From the NCBI RefSeq assembly GCF_047663525.1, contig NC_092594.1:34271001-34335000 (forward strand): a stretch of 64,000 bases of DNA. The letters run 5' to 3'. Below, piece by piece: positions 54,701-64,000 of the stretch. Source of the stretch: Anas platyrhynchos. Its lineage: Eukaryota; Chordata; Aves; Anseriformes; Anatidae. The notes below the pieces were generated by a model. That model was not told the origin of the DNA. It did no database searches and worked only from the letters and a program-made list of their open reading frames with translations. The position numbers were made by a program, and so were the translations under genes. The stretch's first letter is position 1, and every line of letters begins with the position of its first letter.

Positions 54701-55119
54701 ACATCCGCTGCAGTTCCCTCACCATTACTCTCTCCACGCTGACCTTCATGGTTTGAGCTCTGTGCAGGAGGTGGCCCACATGGTGGCTCCCCAGACGTGT
54801 CACCCAACACCAGGCCCCACAGGAAGCCTCCCAGCTGCATCAGCGCAGAGCCTTCAAAGCAGCTGCCGAAACAACCCACAGACATGCTTTACACACTGAG
54901 TCCACCTTCTCCTGCCCACGGACATCAGGAGCATGGAGATGTGTCAGAGGGAAGTGCTCAGGAGGACCCATGAAGGTGTCCCACAAGCTAGTAGCATGGC
55001 GCTGCTGTCCCCACACCGTGCTGCTGATTGGGCCGGAGCTTCCAGAGCAGGACAGCAGCATGGGAGATGACAGTGCAGGAAACACCTCCCCACGACCAGC
55101 ATCTCCTGGTGCTGAGGCT
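51775..55119. other. LRRC42-LDLRAD1 convergent spacer, including LDLRAD1 3' UTR
   Basis: The two flanking genes converge here. I saw no exon-like similarity. Candidate AATAAA signals in the LDLRAD1 sense occur near 54148-54153 and 54204-54209, so the LDLRAD1 3' UTR could be up to about 1 kb, but I cannot place its end. The many 60-100 codon frames lack domains and splice context. Confidence 0.55.
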
Positions 55120-58100
55120 TCACGGTGTGCAGAGGTACTCATCGGACCAGCTGGTGCAGTGCTGGACGCTGTCGCGGCACAGCGACCTGGGCACGCAGGC
55201 GCAGTACTCGTGGAACACGGGGCTGCAGCTCCACCATGCTGACCCGCACGGAGGGCAGGCGGACACTGCGGGGACGAGAAACCAGGAACAGAAATGCTGC
55301 TGCTGCACGCACCAGGAGCCTCCTTCCTAACACCGGCAGCTATTGAAAAGACAGCAGTGATGACCCTGAGTCTGCGAACCCACCAAAGAGACGTTTTTAT
55401 GATCTTTGGGGCAGAGATGCCACCCTGGGAGGAATGGCCAGCTGTAATTCACTTGTTTAGCAGGCTACCCTAGACAAAGCTGCTGTTACAGACAGGTCTC
55501 ACTGGAGGTTCAAAACCTCAGGGGGTGATTTAGGAAGAAAGCTGCTGCTCATTTTTGAGCAGAGGTGGATTTAAGTCACAGAGACACACTCAGTCCCCCC
55601 TTGATCTTCGGGACATACCTGTCTCCTGACCAAGGACCAGAGGCTTGTTTTGAATGATTGCTGCTGATACAGCTGTGCATCAAGATGGAAATACTCTGTC
55701 CTCAACAAATCACAGAGAAAGAACAACTTCTGGGGCTGGGAGCAAAGAATCATCAAGTCATTTAGGTTGGGAAAGACCTTCAAGACTGTTAACTCCAACC
55801 ATCAACCTGACCTACCAAGTCCCACCACCACACCATGTCCTTCAGAGCCATGTCCATAGAGTCATAGAACCATTCAGGCTGGAAAAGACCTTCAAAGCAT
55901 GGAGTCTCTCCCCTCCTGGCTGCCTCCAGTTTTTGGATGTTGAGGAGCCCACATGGTTCTCTCAAGACCTAGCCCAGCCATTTGTGTCTCAGAGGAGGGC
56001 ACGAGCCTCCAGTTGTTCCCAGCAGAAGCACTGAGCACCACTCCTGTAAAACCTCTTCAGTCTCTCATGAGAGCAGGCCCTTTGCTTACTGTATCCAGAA
56101 GGCAGACTTACAGCTCCCTATCTCATCGGAGCAGTCCCCGCAGTCATTGATCCCGTTGCACCTCTTGTCGGCATAGACCCAGTGCGCAGGGTTACCACAG
56201 CGGAAAACCAGGTACGGCGGGAGGCTGCGGGGCAGGTCACCTGCAAGGGCAGAGACAGAGCCCGTGCTGAGCTCTTGGGGCACGGCTGTGCCTGCTGAAA
56301 CAGGGACAGGCAGCTAACGAAGTGGTTAAATTAAGGCCCAGTTGGTGAGACAGGTCTTCAGAGCACAGCAGGAAGACCCGGGTGGGAAGATCTCAATGAA
56401 AGTGCTCACCACAGAGTTCCTCCTGCTCATCCTCTCCGTCTCTGCAGTTGGAGGTTCTGTCACAGACCTGGCTGGCCGGGATGCAGGTCACTCTGTCGTC
56501 ACACAAGAAACCTGTCCGGTTATTGGAGGCTGCACAGAGGCGGTTTGCTGAAGGGAAAGCAAGAGACGCTGTTTTCTGACAGTCTCATGCTCACAGATGG
56601 TATGGGGAAGAGATGAAGATTTCAGAATCAAAAGAGGGGGGAATTCAGAAATTTATGTCATCTGGAAATAACTAGGGGCCAGAACCCATCTCCAGTGTCC
56701 TCCTGGTGGGTGCCAGCAGCTTGAGTTGTGCCACCCGGAGTTTCCACAGTTGAGGATCAGTTCAGGGCCACCTCTCTCAGCCCCTTTCCTTCTCCCCACC
56801 ACTGTTCCCCTCAGCACCGCTTTCTACCTCCCCCATGGGGCCAACGACGACCCTCACAGGACCGACCTGGTGAGCGTGGTGGGAGCCCCAGCGCCACCGC
56901 CAGGCCCACGATGGCCACCGTGGCAGCCAGGAGGAGCAGTGAGGTGACACAGACACATCTCGGTGGGCAGCACAGGCGGGCCCCACGCGGCCGGCAGCAG
57001 CCTGTCGGGAGGCAAAGGAGAAAGGTGAGGGGCTGGGGAGGGTCCAGGGGGGCTCTGGGCTGGTGTGGGGCTGCTGAGGTGTGGGTGAGACTCTCCTCTA
57101 CCATGCCAGCAGTTTGAGTTTTAATAGTTCAGGCACTTCTGTCACCCAAAGGTGAATTAGCAGCTCGAAATGGTGACAACTGGACAGTGAGCAGCCCCTT
57201 TCCCTCCCCAGAGACATCGCAGGATACAACAGGCTGCAGCCTCCCGGGGAGCCCAGCCTGCAGAAGGTTACTGACATAAATCAAGCAAAATCAGGAAGTT
57301 AAAGGCCAAAACCACAGCCATTGCAACACAGAGCAGCACACGTACGAGCTGACCAGCTGCCTTGGCTCTTGGCAACGCCAGAACTGCGTGTCTAAACCCA
57401 GCGGTAACTTCTCTCAGATTCCTCTCTATTCCCAGACCGACAGGAAAAAATGAATGTGGTCATCTGAGAAACACACACACTTGCGTAACGGGTCACTAAA
57501 GACAACTCTGTGTGAATAACTGGATTTTGGTGCTTCTGAACATGAAGAGCCTTCATGAAAAAGTTAGGATTTCTTAGCTGTGCCTCACACTCGCTCAATT
57601 GCTGCGTGTTGTAGAAGGCAAAGATACACCCATGGCTCAGCCACAAAGGGATCCAGGCTGCAGTAACCAACCCCTCCGTCAGGCATGAACAGGAATCAAA
57701 GGCAGGACATCGCAGTTTAAAAGCTAAGCGGTGAATTACAGCGTGTCTGTGCCTACAGGACAATGCCTTTGACCAAACAGACACGAGTATAAAATAATAG
57801 CAGTGAGGAAACGCTGTTATGAGGCAATCTGCAGGTTTCCTGTTGATTGTATGTGATCTCACCTTTTCTTTCTTAATGTGGACAAAATTTGCTGAAGCTT
57901 AAAGCATATAGAAAGCCCACAGAAATAGTTATAAACCTCATCTGCAACAGAGGAATATCACATATCATGTTACTATACCATAAGACTGCCAACTCCAGGC
58001 CAACAAAAAGCAGCTGAAGTCTATTAATTTTATAGTCTGGATGTTTCACTACAGAGGGGGAAAACATCAGTCTCAACAGATCATAAATACTGCCTGTATT

Positions 58101-58658
58101 TTACATTGCCTAGACAGTTTCAGTTGGTTTACAGTTCAATAACAGAAATGTTAAGCTTGGCATTACATTCGTTACCTCTTTCTTCAGAGAAGGGCTTTGC
58201 TGGATGAAAAGGAGCTACATCACCGTTCCTCTAGAAGGAAAGGAAACACCGCTTACAGAAGTGACATGATAACCATGCAACGTATGCTTTTCTAGTTCTC
58301 GTACCATCTTATCCAGGAATTAATATGTAAATATGGATAGACATACAAACACATACAAACAAAAATTACCTCAGTGGAAACCTGACCCAGATTTGGCTCA
58401 CAAAGCGCTCAGATTACCTTCCAAATCTCCGTTTCCTATTTGTACAACATGCGCTAACTCGATACAGAAGCATTGATATCAAGTGCTGGATTTGATACCC
58501 TTTCATATCAAAGCAGATGAAGTAGATATGACTACAAAACTCAGAAGCCGCTGATAGAGAAGTTAAACAACATTATCAAGAACAAGTGTACTTTAGGAAA
58601 CAGTCGCACATCAGATTTTTGCAGAGCAGGGCCATACCTGGGGGTGAGTTTTGTTCAT
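55120..58658 (-). CDS. LDLRAD1: LDLRAD1, LDL-receptor class A domain protein, complete coding region
   Basis: LDLRAD1 is a small type II membrane protein with extracellular LDL-receptor class A modules; its ligand is not known. Six coding exons: 58638-58658, 58176-58230, 56867-57001, 56410-56547, 56112-56240, 55120-55265. They total 624 nt, 207 aa plus stop (human 205). The first exon encodes only MNKTHPQ (human MNKVFPQ). A cysteine-rich stretch precedes the membrane segment TSLLLLAATVAIVGLAVALG (about 44-65). Three cysteine-rich LDL-A modules follow: CDDRVTCIPASQVCDRTSNC..DGEDE, CNGINDCGDCSDE, and CVPRSLCRDSVQHC..WSDEYLC. The exon 3 donor (GTCGGT) is weak, but phases fit throughout. CR1 tails sit in the last intron. 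Confidence 0.94.
55746..55905 (-). mobile_element. Two adjacent CR1 LINE 3' tails in the last LDLRAD1 intron
   Basis: The first tail (about 55746-55853) has AATCATCAAGTCATTTAGG, GGGAAAGACCTTCAAGA and the CCAACCATCAACCTGACC block. A second tail starts at 55856 with ATAGAGTCATAGAACCATTC and GGCTGGAAAAGACCTTCAAA. Both read as antisense CR1 3' ends, so two copies, or one nested in another, lie in tandem. Confidence 0.8.
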
Positions 58659-60989
58659 TCCTCCTGCAGCCACAGTCTTCACAACAGCCCAGTGGACCAC
58701 AGGGAGCTCTCAGCACCCCAAAATTCAACCATGGTGCCAGCATACACCGGCTGTAACGTGAGCGATGTTACCAGGATACAAAATGCAACAGAGGGAGGAA
58801 AGCAAGGAGCGTGGTGCTGCCCAGCACGTGTGCAGGAGAGGCCAGGGAGGCTGAGTGCTTGCTCTGGTCGGAAGCAGGGTTTACAGGGTTTGCAGCTTGC
58901 TTCTCACCCCTCCCAGCTGATAAAGGGCCCAGAGACTCCTGATACTGACAACCCCACTGCTGCTCCTGACACACATGGAAGACAAATGCTCACCCCCCAG
59001 CTGACACAGCTTGAATTTGCCTTGGTGCCAGCCAGGAACCAAAGGACAGGAATTGAAAAGGCCTGAGAAAAGGGAGTCAGGTCACATCCACCCAAAACTC
59101 ATTTCCCCACCTCTTCCCCAAAACAAGGCTGACTCACTGACCTCTGCCATAAGCCCAGGCTCCTACAAGACAATCAGGTCTCAGCAGAGCTGTGCAGGAT
59201 ACAGCCACCTGGAACAGCTTCCTCGCTTGGGCCATGAGCACGGGCTGAGCAAATCCTCCTGGGTCCTCTTTTATTCATGTATGCAAATTTCCAGGCCTGC
59301 GGTAAATCTTCGCATGAAATGGATTGCAGCTTCTGAACTGGCCGCAGGCTTCAACACTGCATGCAGAGTGGACTTGCAATTTTAAAGACAAAATGCTGTG
59401 AGCCCACCTTCCTCATGCTTGCAGGAGGGGCCCCAGAACTCAAGCACCTCCAAATTGTTGCCACCCCACAGGATTCTCCCTCCTAAGAACCAGTTAACCA
59501 GGGCTCAGAGAAGTCAGCAGCTGTATTGCCTAAAAGCCGGCCCCAAGACAGTTTCACCAAGTGAATTGATGCAAAACAACAAATAATGCCTGATATGGAG
59601 TAACTACTTCCCTCTCCATGCCCAAGCACACAACTCACTCATGATTGCCGTGAGTTATTGGCTTCTTGGCAACAGCACGTGCCAGCCCTGCACTCACCTG
59701 CACCAGCCCGAGTTAAATACAGCCTTCCTCCTTCAGCAGGGCAACACCCATTTGTCCAAAGCAGAAGCTTCTCACTGAAATCTATCACAATTAAACTTTG
59801 TGCCAGAAAGCTCTCCTGGTTGGAGAGGAATTTGGGGTGAGAACGCTAAATGCCAGTTCACAGTCTGTGACTCTAGGCACTCACCACACCATGGAAGAAT
59901 GAGACTAAGGGTTAAAACCTGTGTATCAAATTCCAGATCTTCTGCTTTTCAGAGGGGATGTTTAAGTTTCTAATCTGACTTGCTACAGAATGAGCATTTT
60001 GAACCTTCAAAAGGCTTTAGGTGATAGCAAGCTTGGTAACAGTGCCATGTACCAGGTCAAGCAGACTCCCTATGCACATCCCACAAACCAACCCTTAAAA
60101 AAAGCATTTAAGATGTGGAGTGAAACAATCCTTAGAGACAAATGTCCCTAAGAACTGTCATCTACCACTGTTTCCTACAGCAAGGTTATCAAGTTCAGCT
60201 GTAACCAAGGAGGCAGTTGGTTTCAGACCAGTTACACCACATCAGACCACCAGTCCAGAAAAAAAAAGACTTGAGAATGAGGTAACACATACAAGCAAGC
60301 CTTCTGAAGCGCAAAACACTTGCCCAAGATCAGAGTATTGAAAAGGAAATAAAGATGGATATATTGAGAATGATGTGAGACCTTCGCTAGTTCTATCACA
60401 CAAAACAAAAACCCTAACACCCACACAGAAGTGCCATGGCTGCTTCTGCCAGTGGTGAATCACACGCACTTGAGAGATGCCTTTCTGATGTCAGGATGAC
60501 TCTATTTAAAATCTGGTGCAAGTTCAATGGAACACAAGCCTAAAGAGAATATAAAATGCTTTCCTTCTGTGATTTCAATAATTTAAGGCCCTTCACTTAA
60601 ATAGTGGTCTTGGGCAGAGATCAAACCCAAATTGCAGCCTCTGAAAATGAAGATGTCAGGAAGTTAAACGTTTTTAAAAAAAATAAGTAGGAGAAGCCAT
60701 TTTGCAAAGTCAAATGCCAAGATAGCTTAAATACTCCACTTAGACTAGAAATCTTGAGAAACAGTTCAATTATCGCAACCTAGGCAGTATCCAATTTTAC
60801 TAAAGAAAGCTGCTTTGACATGAGCTTACAAGCACAGCACTTAACAAGTTCCTTAGGCTCTGGCTTACCTTGGGAACAGCAGTGCCAAGTGACAGATTGC
60901 TACAGGCATACAGTTTCCTGTGACCTAACTGAATCATTGGCTTCACTGCACACGTTACTTAGCTGAGGTGTCGTTATTAAACAGTGAAC
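58659..60989. other. LDLRAD1-TMEM59 spacer
   Basis: This is upstream of the LDLRAD1 first codon and downstream of the TMEM59 poly(A) site. I found no exon-like similarity and no CpG island. The LDLRAD1 promoter should lie in the lower part, but no motif decides its start. Frames of 60-140 codons near 58.6-59.6 kb show no known domain. Confidence 0.55.
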
Positions 60990-61010
60990 AAGAGACAAAA
61001 CACGTAAAAC

Positions 61011-61016
61011 TTTATT
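61011..61016 (-). terminator. TMEM59: TMEM59 polyadenylation signal
   Basis: TTTATT on the plus strand is AATAAA in the TMEM59 sense, about 2.18 kb past the stop. It is the best signal before the LDLRAD1 side. Cleavage near 60990 would give a long 3' UTR (60990-63195), and shorter forms may also exist. Confidence 0.5.
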
Positions 61017-63195
61017 TGATCCATTTGTAGAGTTTTCTCCCTTTGTTGTAGATGCATAGGCAGATACAATGCCAAATAAAAGCAGAAGTTGTTTAACTCA
61101 AACCTAGGAATGTAAGCAATAAAGTCAGACATTTTGGAACAGAAAGGAGTTTCACATTCATGAAATCAAGTCAACATAACAGAGGCCGTACTGTACACAT
61201 TTAAAACAGGCCAATAGCCGTGTTTTCCTGAAGCTGTAACACTCGCTCTGCAACTACAAGTAACAGGAAAGTAAAATACTGTAACAGACTCAACCACCTA
61301 CATGTTACTTATTCAGTTACAAAAAAATGGGATTGCTAAAGTCTGTTCTGGAAAGGCGATCCAGAACAATGTAGTGCTAAGAACATGGGCAACCACTGAG
61401 CCCGTATTAACAGATTTCCAAACACCCGTTCACATACATCACATCTGATAACGCAGAACAATGCCATTCTGTGCTGGAGCAGGGCTGTGCACTGAGGTTT
61501 GCACTGCGCGAGCAGAAACGCACGGCTCAGCTGAAGTACTACAGCAGACAGGGATTTCCCATGGCTGTCACGCAGGTAACAGTGTTCTGAAAACATCACA
61601 CAACTGATTTTCACGACAGTCAAGTCTAAGGCCTGTGCAGTAACGCCACCCACACACAGGTACACGCTGATGTCTGGTGACACCCAAATTTCTGGGCCAC
61701 AACACTGCTCACTGACAAACTTAACATTAAGAGGTACCAGTAATTTAAGACTTCAACTTACAGTTTCTGTACATTGATACGAGCCTGCTTAAAACAAACC
61801 TCTTGGTGCTCTTAAGCCTCATTGAGGGAAAATCTGCTTGAATGCATCTAGGCTGTGGTTTCCAGCAGCACTGTGGAGGCAACAATGCACATTCCTGCTT
61901 AATGACCCCTGCAAGGCTGCATCATCTGCAGTTACACAACCACCAGTATCACAGCCAGATCAGGCACGGCTATTGAGCCATTTGTAACAGAAAGGGGACA
62001 ATATATTGTATTCTCTAGAACATCAACCATTTCCACCAAATTCAGAACCTGGAGAAATTTTGTTTCTGCTTTTAAACCTGCACAGGATTTCTGCATAATC
62101 AACAAAATATGAGTTGGAGACCACGCGTTCTAGCCAGTTCCCAAATACTTAAAAACAGCCCTTTAAACAAATCATACGTCCACAAACTGTGAATACTAAG
62201 GGAGCTAGCGATAGCAATCTCAAAGAAAAGAACAGCAAAGATGTATTAGAAACGTGAGGGACACTGTTAGTTGTTGTGTTAGTGAATCACAGAGCAAAAT
62301 CAGGTCACACTGCCCATGAGAGGAATGCTACAGACAGTGCTGAGCATACCATAGTCAATAATCAACCGTAGCAAAAAGCTATGTAGTCAACGTTTTCTAT
62401 ACAGTCATTTTTATTTGTCTGTTCTCATTTCTCAGGAATCAACTTGTTTCTGTAAATGAAGTTACAAGGCTAGAGTAGTTAATCAAGAGTGGAAAGCAGA
62501 TTTTCTTCAGAAAACACAGGCTCTAACTTTACAAGCAATTTAAGACATAAAGGATAAAGTTTGACAAAATAATTGACCATGTGGTGTGTGTGTGGAAGGG
62601 TATGTCCACACGTTTTAGCAGTTTCCATCTTTCACAAACGGAGTTCTGGCCTACAGTACCTCACAAATGCTTTCCATCGTGGATATTGCCACACTGTAGA
62701 AAAAAAAAATATTTATTTTTGCAGAAAGGGTTGTTTGTGCATGGACATTAACAAGTACAAAAAAATCAGCAGATATTTTTATAATATTTTCTCTTAACTA
62801 CAACAGAAAGTGCAACACTAAAAAGGCATCTCCTGCCCACTTAAAATTTCTTATACCTTTACAAAGCTAACTCGGAATGTACACATTACATCCTAGAACA
62901 CACAAATAAGTTTGAAAGTGTCGTGGCAGAAGTATGGAAAGCATGCTTACAGCTTTGGTAAGCAAAAAGACACATAGCAAACACCAGTGGAACGTGATCA
63001 TGTCTGGAAACAAAGTCAAGGTGTCTGAAATCTTCACTACTACCTGAAAACAAAATCCCATGACATTTGTTGATTCTGTAACTTTATTTGCATTTAAAGA
63101 CTGGCTGCTAAGCTTCTTATCTGAAGAACCACCACAAACAATCAGGAGTTTCTAGCACTGTTAGAATTAGTCTGTTCATTCCAATGGAGGCTTAT

Positions 63196-63351
63196 TTAAA
63201 TTGCTGATTGAGCCAGATTAACTTTTGTAGGAAGAGGTCCTGCTTCTTCGTGTTCCTCGGTCTTGCATCTAACCACAACAAGTGCAGAGGATGGATATCT
63301 GCTCAGTTTTTGTTCATTCATGTATTCCAGATCTCCGTAGATGCTCAGCTT
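63196..63351 (-). CDS. TMEM59: TMEM59, last coding exon (partial gene)
   Basis: TMEM59 is a single-pass Golgi/endosome membrane protein that modulates glycosylation and, through its cytosolic tail, binds ATG16L1 to promote LC3 labelling. This exon encodes the last 51 residues, from KLSIYGDLEYMNEQKLSRYP through PLPTKVNLAQSAI and stop TAA. Human TMEM59 reads KLSIYGDLEFMNEQKLNRYP and ends KVNLAHSEI. The second half of the ATG16L1-binding motif (Y-x2-L, here YGDL) is in this exon; the first half (Y-x3-E) would be in the preceding exon, outside the window. The acceptor TTTCAG is followed by AAG, a tandem CAGAAG site. The rest of the gene lies past 64000. Confidence 0.96.
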   Translation of the reverse strand, partial: KLSIYGDLEYMNEQKLSRYPSSALVVVRCKTEEHEEAGPLPTKVNLAQSAI

Positions 63352-64000
63352 CTGAAATATTTAAACAGAATACTTTAAGACAAAGGCTCTTGATACTGAG
63401 AATAAAACACATTTTGTTACGCAACTACATTCTTGGTTTTGATGGCTGTAACCCTTCAACACAAGTTAGCCCAGGCTTTCTGCATCAGCTGAAATTCATG
63501 ACAAACTATATTTGAGTGCAAATAAAAATATGAAGTCTGCCAGAACAATAGCAGATGTAGTGCTTGTGTACCAGACTCTTTAGCTTGCAAATACTGCGAG
63601 TCTTGCTTATTTCAGAAGCACAGTAATCTCTCTGGGCACTAGGCACACTAGCTCAGTTGGTTTCCCTCTGATCAGACTCTGCGTTGACTTTTGTTTTCAT
63701 TGGTGATCCTCCTGAACGACAGCCATACTGGGTTCCACCCACACCATCCCACCCTCAGCAGAGAAACAGAGGCTGCTTTCCAGTGAAAAGCAACCTAAAA
63801 GTTCAGAGGGCAGGGCTACAAGCCAAAGACATAGCACCTGGTCCTCCTGATTAAGGCTCAGAGCACCTATCAGCCACAGGAGTGAGCAAGAATTGTTCAG
63901 ATATAAAATCATTGTATAAACAACAAAATCTGTTTGCTAACCGCATCTGCAAAATGAACTTTCAAATTGTTGCCTCTCTCACAAACGTTTATTGGCCTGT
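63352..64000 (-). other. TMEM59: TMEM59 intron upstream of the last exon
   Basis: The region should hold the next TMEM59 exon, encoding the transmembrane segment and the YVPSE part of the tail, if the intron were short. No such sequence is present on the minus strand. The window therefore ends inside the intron. Confidence 0.75.

Noticed and set aside
63697-63912. 71-codon hydrophobic minus frame, tested as the TMEM59 membrane exon
   Set aside because: It does not resemble the TMEM59 transmembrane or YVPSE segment and lacks suitable splice sites.

Overview
The window is bird nuclear DNA. Multi-exon vertebrate genes with GT-AG introns, 3' ends of CR1 LINEs, GC-rich CpG-island promoters, a single avian-type LTR and short introns all point that way. 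I recognised eight genes by translating exons and comparing them with remembered vertebrate proteins. Their order and strands are GLIS1(-), NDC1(-), YIPF1(-), DIO1(+), HSPB11/IFT25(-), LRRC42(+), LDLRAD1(-), TMEM59(-), which is the order on human 1p32.3. The species cannot be fixed from sequence alone; the LTR resembles one common in non-galliform birds, which is a weak hint.

Layout. 1-2325 is intron 1 of GLIS1. 2326-2671 is its first coding exon, inside a CpG island reaching about 3.5 kb. 3.5-12.4 kb is non-coding spacer with one CR1 fragment. 12.6-29.8 kb is the whole NDC1 coding region (18 coding exons, 675 aa). 31.0-34.9 kb is YIPF1 (8 coding exons, 304 aa). 35.2-35.85 kb is an AT-rich, palindrome-rich block between the divergent YIPF1 and DIO1 genes. 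36.3-40.8 kb is DIO1 (4 coding exons, 246 aa), with an in-frame UGA selenocysteine codon and a recognisable SECIS element. 41479-42076 is a solo LTR with an intact 5-bp target duplication. 42.2-45.3 kb is HSPB11 (5 exons, 141 aa), which shares a bidirectional CpG promoter with LRRC42 (7 coding exons after a non-coding first exon, 422 aa, to 51.5 kb). 55.1-58.7 kb is LDLRAD1 (6 exons, 207 aa). 61.0-63.35 kb is the last exon and 3' UTR of TMEM59, whose other exons lie beyond the window.

Every complete gene keeps an open frame across all exon joins, apart from the DIO1 UGA that is read as selenocysteine. The genes are not an operon and do unrelated jobs: transcription factor, nuclear pore, Golgi, thyroid hormone activation, cilia, LRR protein, LDL-A receptor-like protein, autophagy/Golgi. 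What they share is conserved linkage.

I found no undescribed gene system. The most unusual structure is a pair of inverted, roughly 90% identical repeats of about 235-240 bp that bracket DIO1 exons 2-4 and its SECIS, 3.46 kb apart. Next are an AATAAA signal lying upstream of the SECIS, the AT-rich cruciform-prone block upstream of DIO1, and the LTR placed beside the HSPB11 3' end.
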